From contig NZ_KB455575.1 of NCBI RefSeq assembly GCF_000341735.1, forward strand, positions 958,398-1,022,397: a stretch of 64,000 bases of DNA, written 5' to 3'. The notes beneath the pieces are model-generated. The model did no database searches. It was not told the DNA's origin and saw only the letters and a list, made by a program, of their open reading frames with translations. Positions 62,861-64,000 of the stretch are shown here, in pieces. Numbering within the stretch: the stretch's first letter is position 1; each line of letters starts with the position of its first letter. The position numbers and the translations under genes are program-made. The stretch is from Methylotuvimicrobium buryatense 5G. GTDB lineage: Bacteria > Pseudomonadota > Gammaproteobacteria > Methylococcales > Methylomonadaceae.

Positions 62861-64000
62861 ATGGAAGCCGCCCCGATTGAAACGCTCACACATCAAATTG
62901 ACCAGTATTTAGCAACTTGGTTCGACGAAGAAACCTGTAAAACCTTGGCCAAGTCTAGCGGATTTATTCAACGCAGCACGAGTCGCTTGACCGGCAGCGA
63001 TTTTTTTAAATCTGCTGACGGTCGATACGCTTAGCGAGCCGACGATTAGTTATGAAGGTTTGTGCGATAGCCTGGAGGAACGAAGCGGCGTGGATCTGAC
63101 ACCGCAAGCCTTGTGCGGGCGAATGAACAGCGATGGTGCGGTACAGTTTATGGAAGCGGCGCTGACCAAGACTTTGCGCGAGACGGTCGGTCCGCCTTTG
63201 ACGGCACAAGAAGCCGCATGGCTAGCTCCGTTTCCTCGGGTTTTACTGCAAGACAGTAGCCAAATCGAAGTGAACGAAGCCTTGACCGAAGCGTTCAAAG
63301 GGAGTGGCGGTAACGCCAGCACGGCCAGTGTTAAAATCGATTTCAGCTATGACGTCAAAAACGAACGGGCCGAACATATCGCGATACGTCAGGGCACCGA
63401 CAGCGATCAGGGTTTTGCCACAGACGTGCTCGCGCGAGTGCGTAAGGGAGGACTTGTCTGGCGTAATCGATTTGATTGATTAGGACGTGCTCGCGCGAGT
63501 GCGTAAGGGAGATTTGATCATTCGAGATTTGGGCTATTTCAGCTTGGCCGCCTTTGCTCAAATCATGCTGATCGGTGCGTATTTCTTAAGCCGACTCAGC
63601 TATACCGTCAATCTCTATAAGAGCGCCGATGAAGCCGCGTCACCGATTAATCTGATCCAGTACATCAATCGTTTCGGTGGTGGTCAGCAAACGATGGAGT
63701 TTTCGCTGTTTGCCGGTGAGAAACACCGTCTGCCCATCCGCTTAGTGGTTTATCGGCTGCCGCAAGAGGTCTACCGGAAGCGACAAAAAGCGGCGATTAA
63801 AACGGCCAAACGCAAAGGGCGCCGGGCGCGCTTGTCCTACTTGAAATTTCTCAAGTATAGCTTCTTCATGACCAACGTCCCCGCCGATGTTTGGCCGAAA
63901 GAAGCGTTAGGTACCCTGTACCGCTTGCGTTGGCAAGTCGAATTGACGTTTAAACACTGGAAATCGTTGTTCTGCATCGACCTCTTGAAAGGCACGCGTC
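62861..64000 (+). pseudogene. IS4-family transposase, disrupted, runs off window
   Basis: From ATG 62861: IETLTHQIDQYLATWFDEET and SGFIQRSTSRLTGSDFF. An extra T near 63011 shifts the frame to LSEPTISYEGLCDSLEERSG, PPLTAQEAAWLAPFPRVLLQ and DSSQIEVNEALTEAF (catalytic Asp). At 63423-63510 a 28-base string, GACGTGCTCGCGCGAGTGCG plus AAGG-like end, is repeated after 60 bases, adding a stop; the frame then resumes with RDLGYFSLAAFAQIMLIGAY (Asp) and LYRLRWQVELTFKHWKSLF (Y-R-x-R-W-x-V-E-L-x-F-K, catalytic Glu). Continues past the window edge. Confidence 0.85.

Overview
The window reads as a chromosomal segment of a gammaproteobacterium of moderate GC. The core genes (ychF, the divergent ygfZ/ygfX pair, an RND pump with TetR control, heme A synthase) are gammaproteobacterial. 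The palindrome-rich intergenic DNA and the gene mix suggest a methanotroph of the Methylococcales type, but that is inference and no marker gene here proves it.

Layout. (1) 1-14.1 kb: the distal end of an extracellular contractile injection system (eCIS) locus, comprising a baseplate J-like protein cut by the window edge, a giant unrecognised protein, the tape-measure/terminator-type protein, a DUF4157 protein with an AT-rich variable C-terminus (candidate cargo toxin) and the eCIS AAA+ ATPase. (2) 14.1-16 kb: an intergenic patch with two 121-bp inverted repeats around a BrnT/BrnA module. Its toxin has an in-frame stop, and an attC-like site follows the antitoxin. (3) 16-25.6 kb: a complete type I-C CRISPR-Cas system (cas3-cas5-cas8c-cas7-cas4-cas1-cas2) with a 20-repeat array. 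(4) 25.7-27.8 kb: the deletion scar of a type I restriction-modification locus, with the hsdS tail, intact VapBC, intact RhuM-Fic protein and an hsdR internal fragment. (5) 28-35.4 kb: a membrane protein and an OMF-RND-MFP efflux operon with a divergent TetR regulator. (6) 35.6-41.7 kb: housekeeping genes (yeast-type cytosine deaminase, heme A synthase, HDOD protein, YgfZ, YgfX, YchF) and a tRNA-Met, separated by palindromic MITE-like repeats. (7) 41.7-43.8 kb: an integrase remnant at the tRNA and two IS5-type elements. (8) 43.8-51.6 kb: a two-gene signalling operon, a 1728-aa kinase-like/AAA/GAF/histidine kinase hybrid and a REC-PAS-GGDEF-EAL regulator. (9) 51.8-53.1 kb: IS21 and other transposase debris. 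(10) 53.1-56.6 kb: a NemR-like TetR repressor followed by rhodanese, DUF4242, a one-cluster ferredoxin, an SQR-like flavoprotein and DUF1641. Matching palindromic sites precede the repressor, the rhodanese and the DUF4242 gene, which defines a probable redox/sulfur regulon. (11) 56.9-62.1 kb: a secreted beta-propeller protein, a SEC-C protein, hypotheticals and an FtsH-like membrane protease with foreign-looking codon use. (12) 62.4-64 kb: decayed transposases, the last running off the window.

Together, eCIS, CRISPR, toxin-antitoxin modules, R-M remains and transposon debris make most of the window accessory DNA, with core genes at 28-41.7 kb. The best candidates for something undescribed are the three-operator sulfur regulon, the eCIS protein with the exchanged C-terminus, the integron-like BrnTA unit and the signalling hybrid with a degenerate kinase domain.
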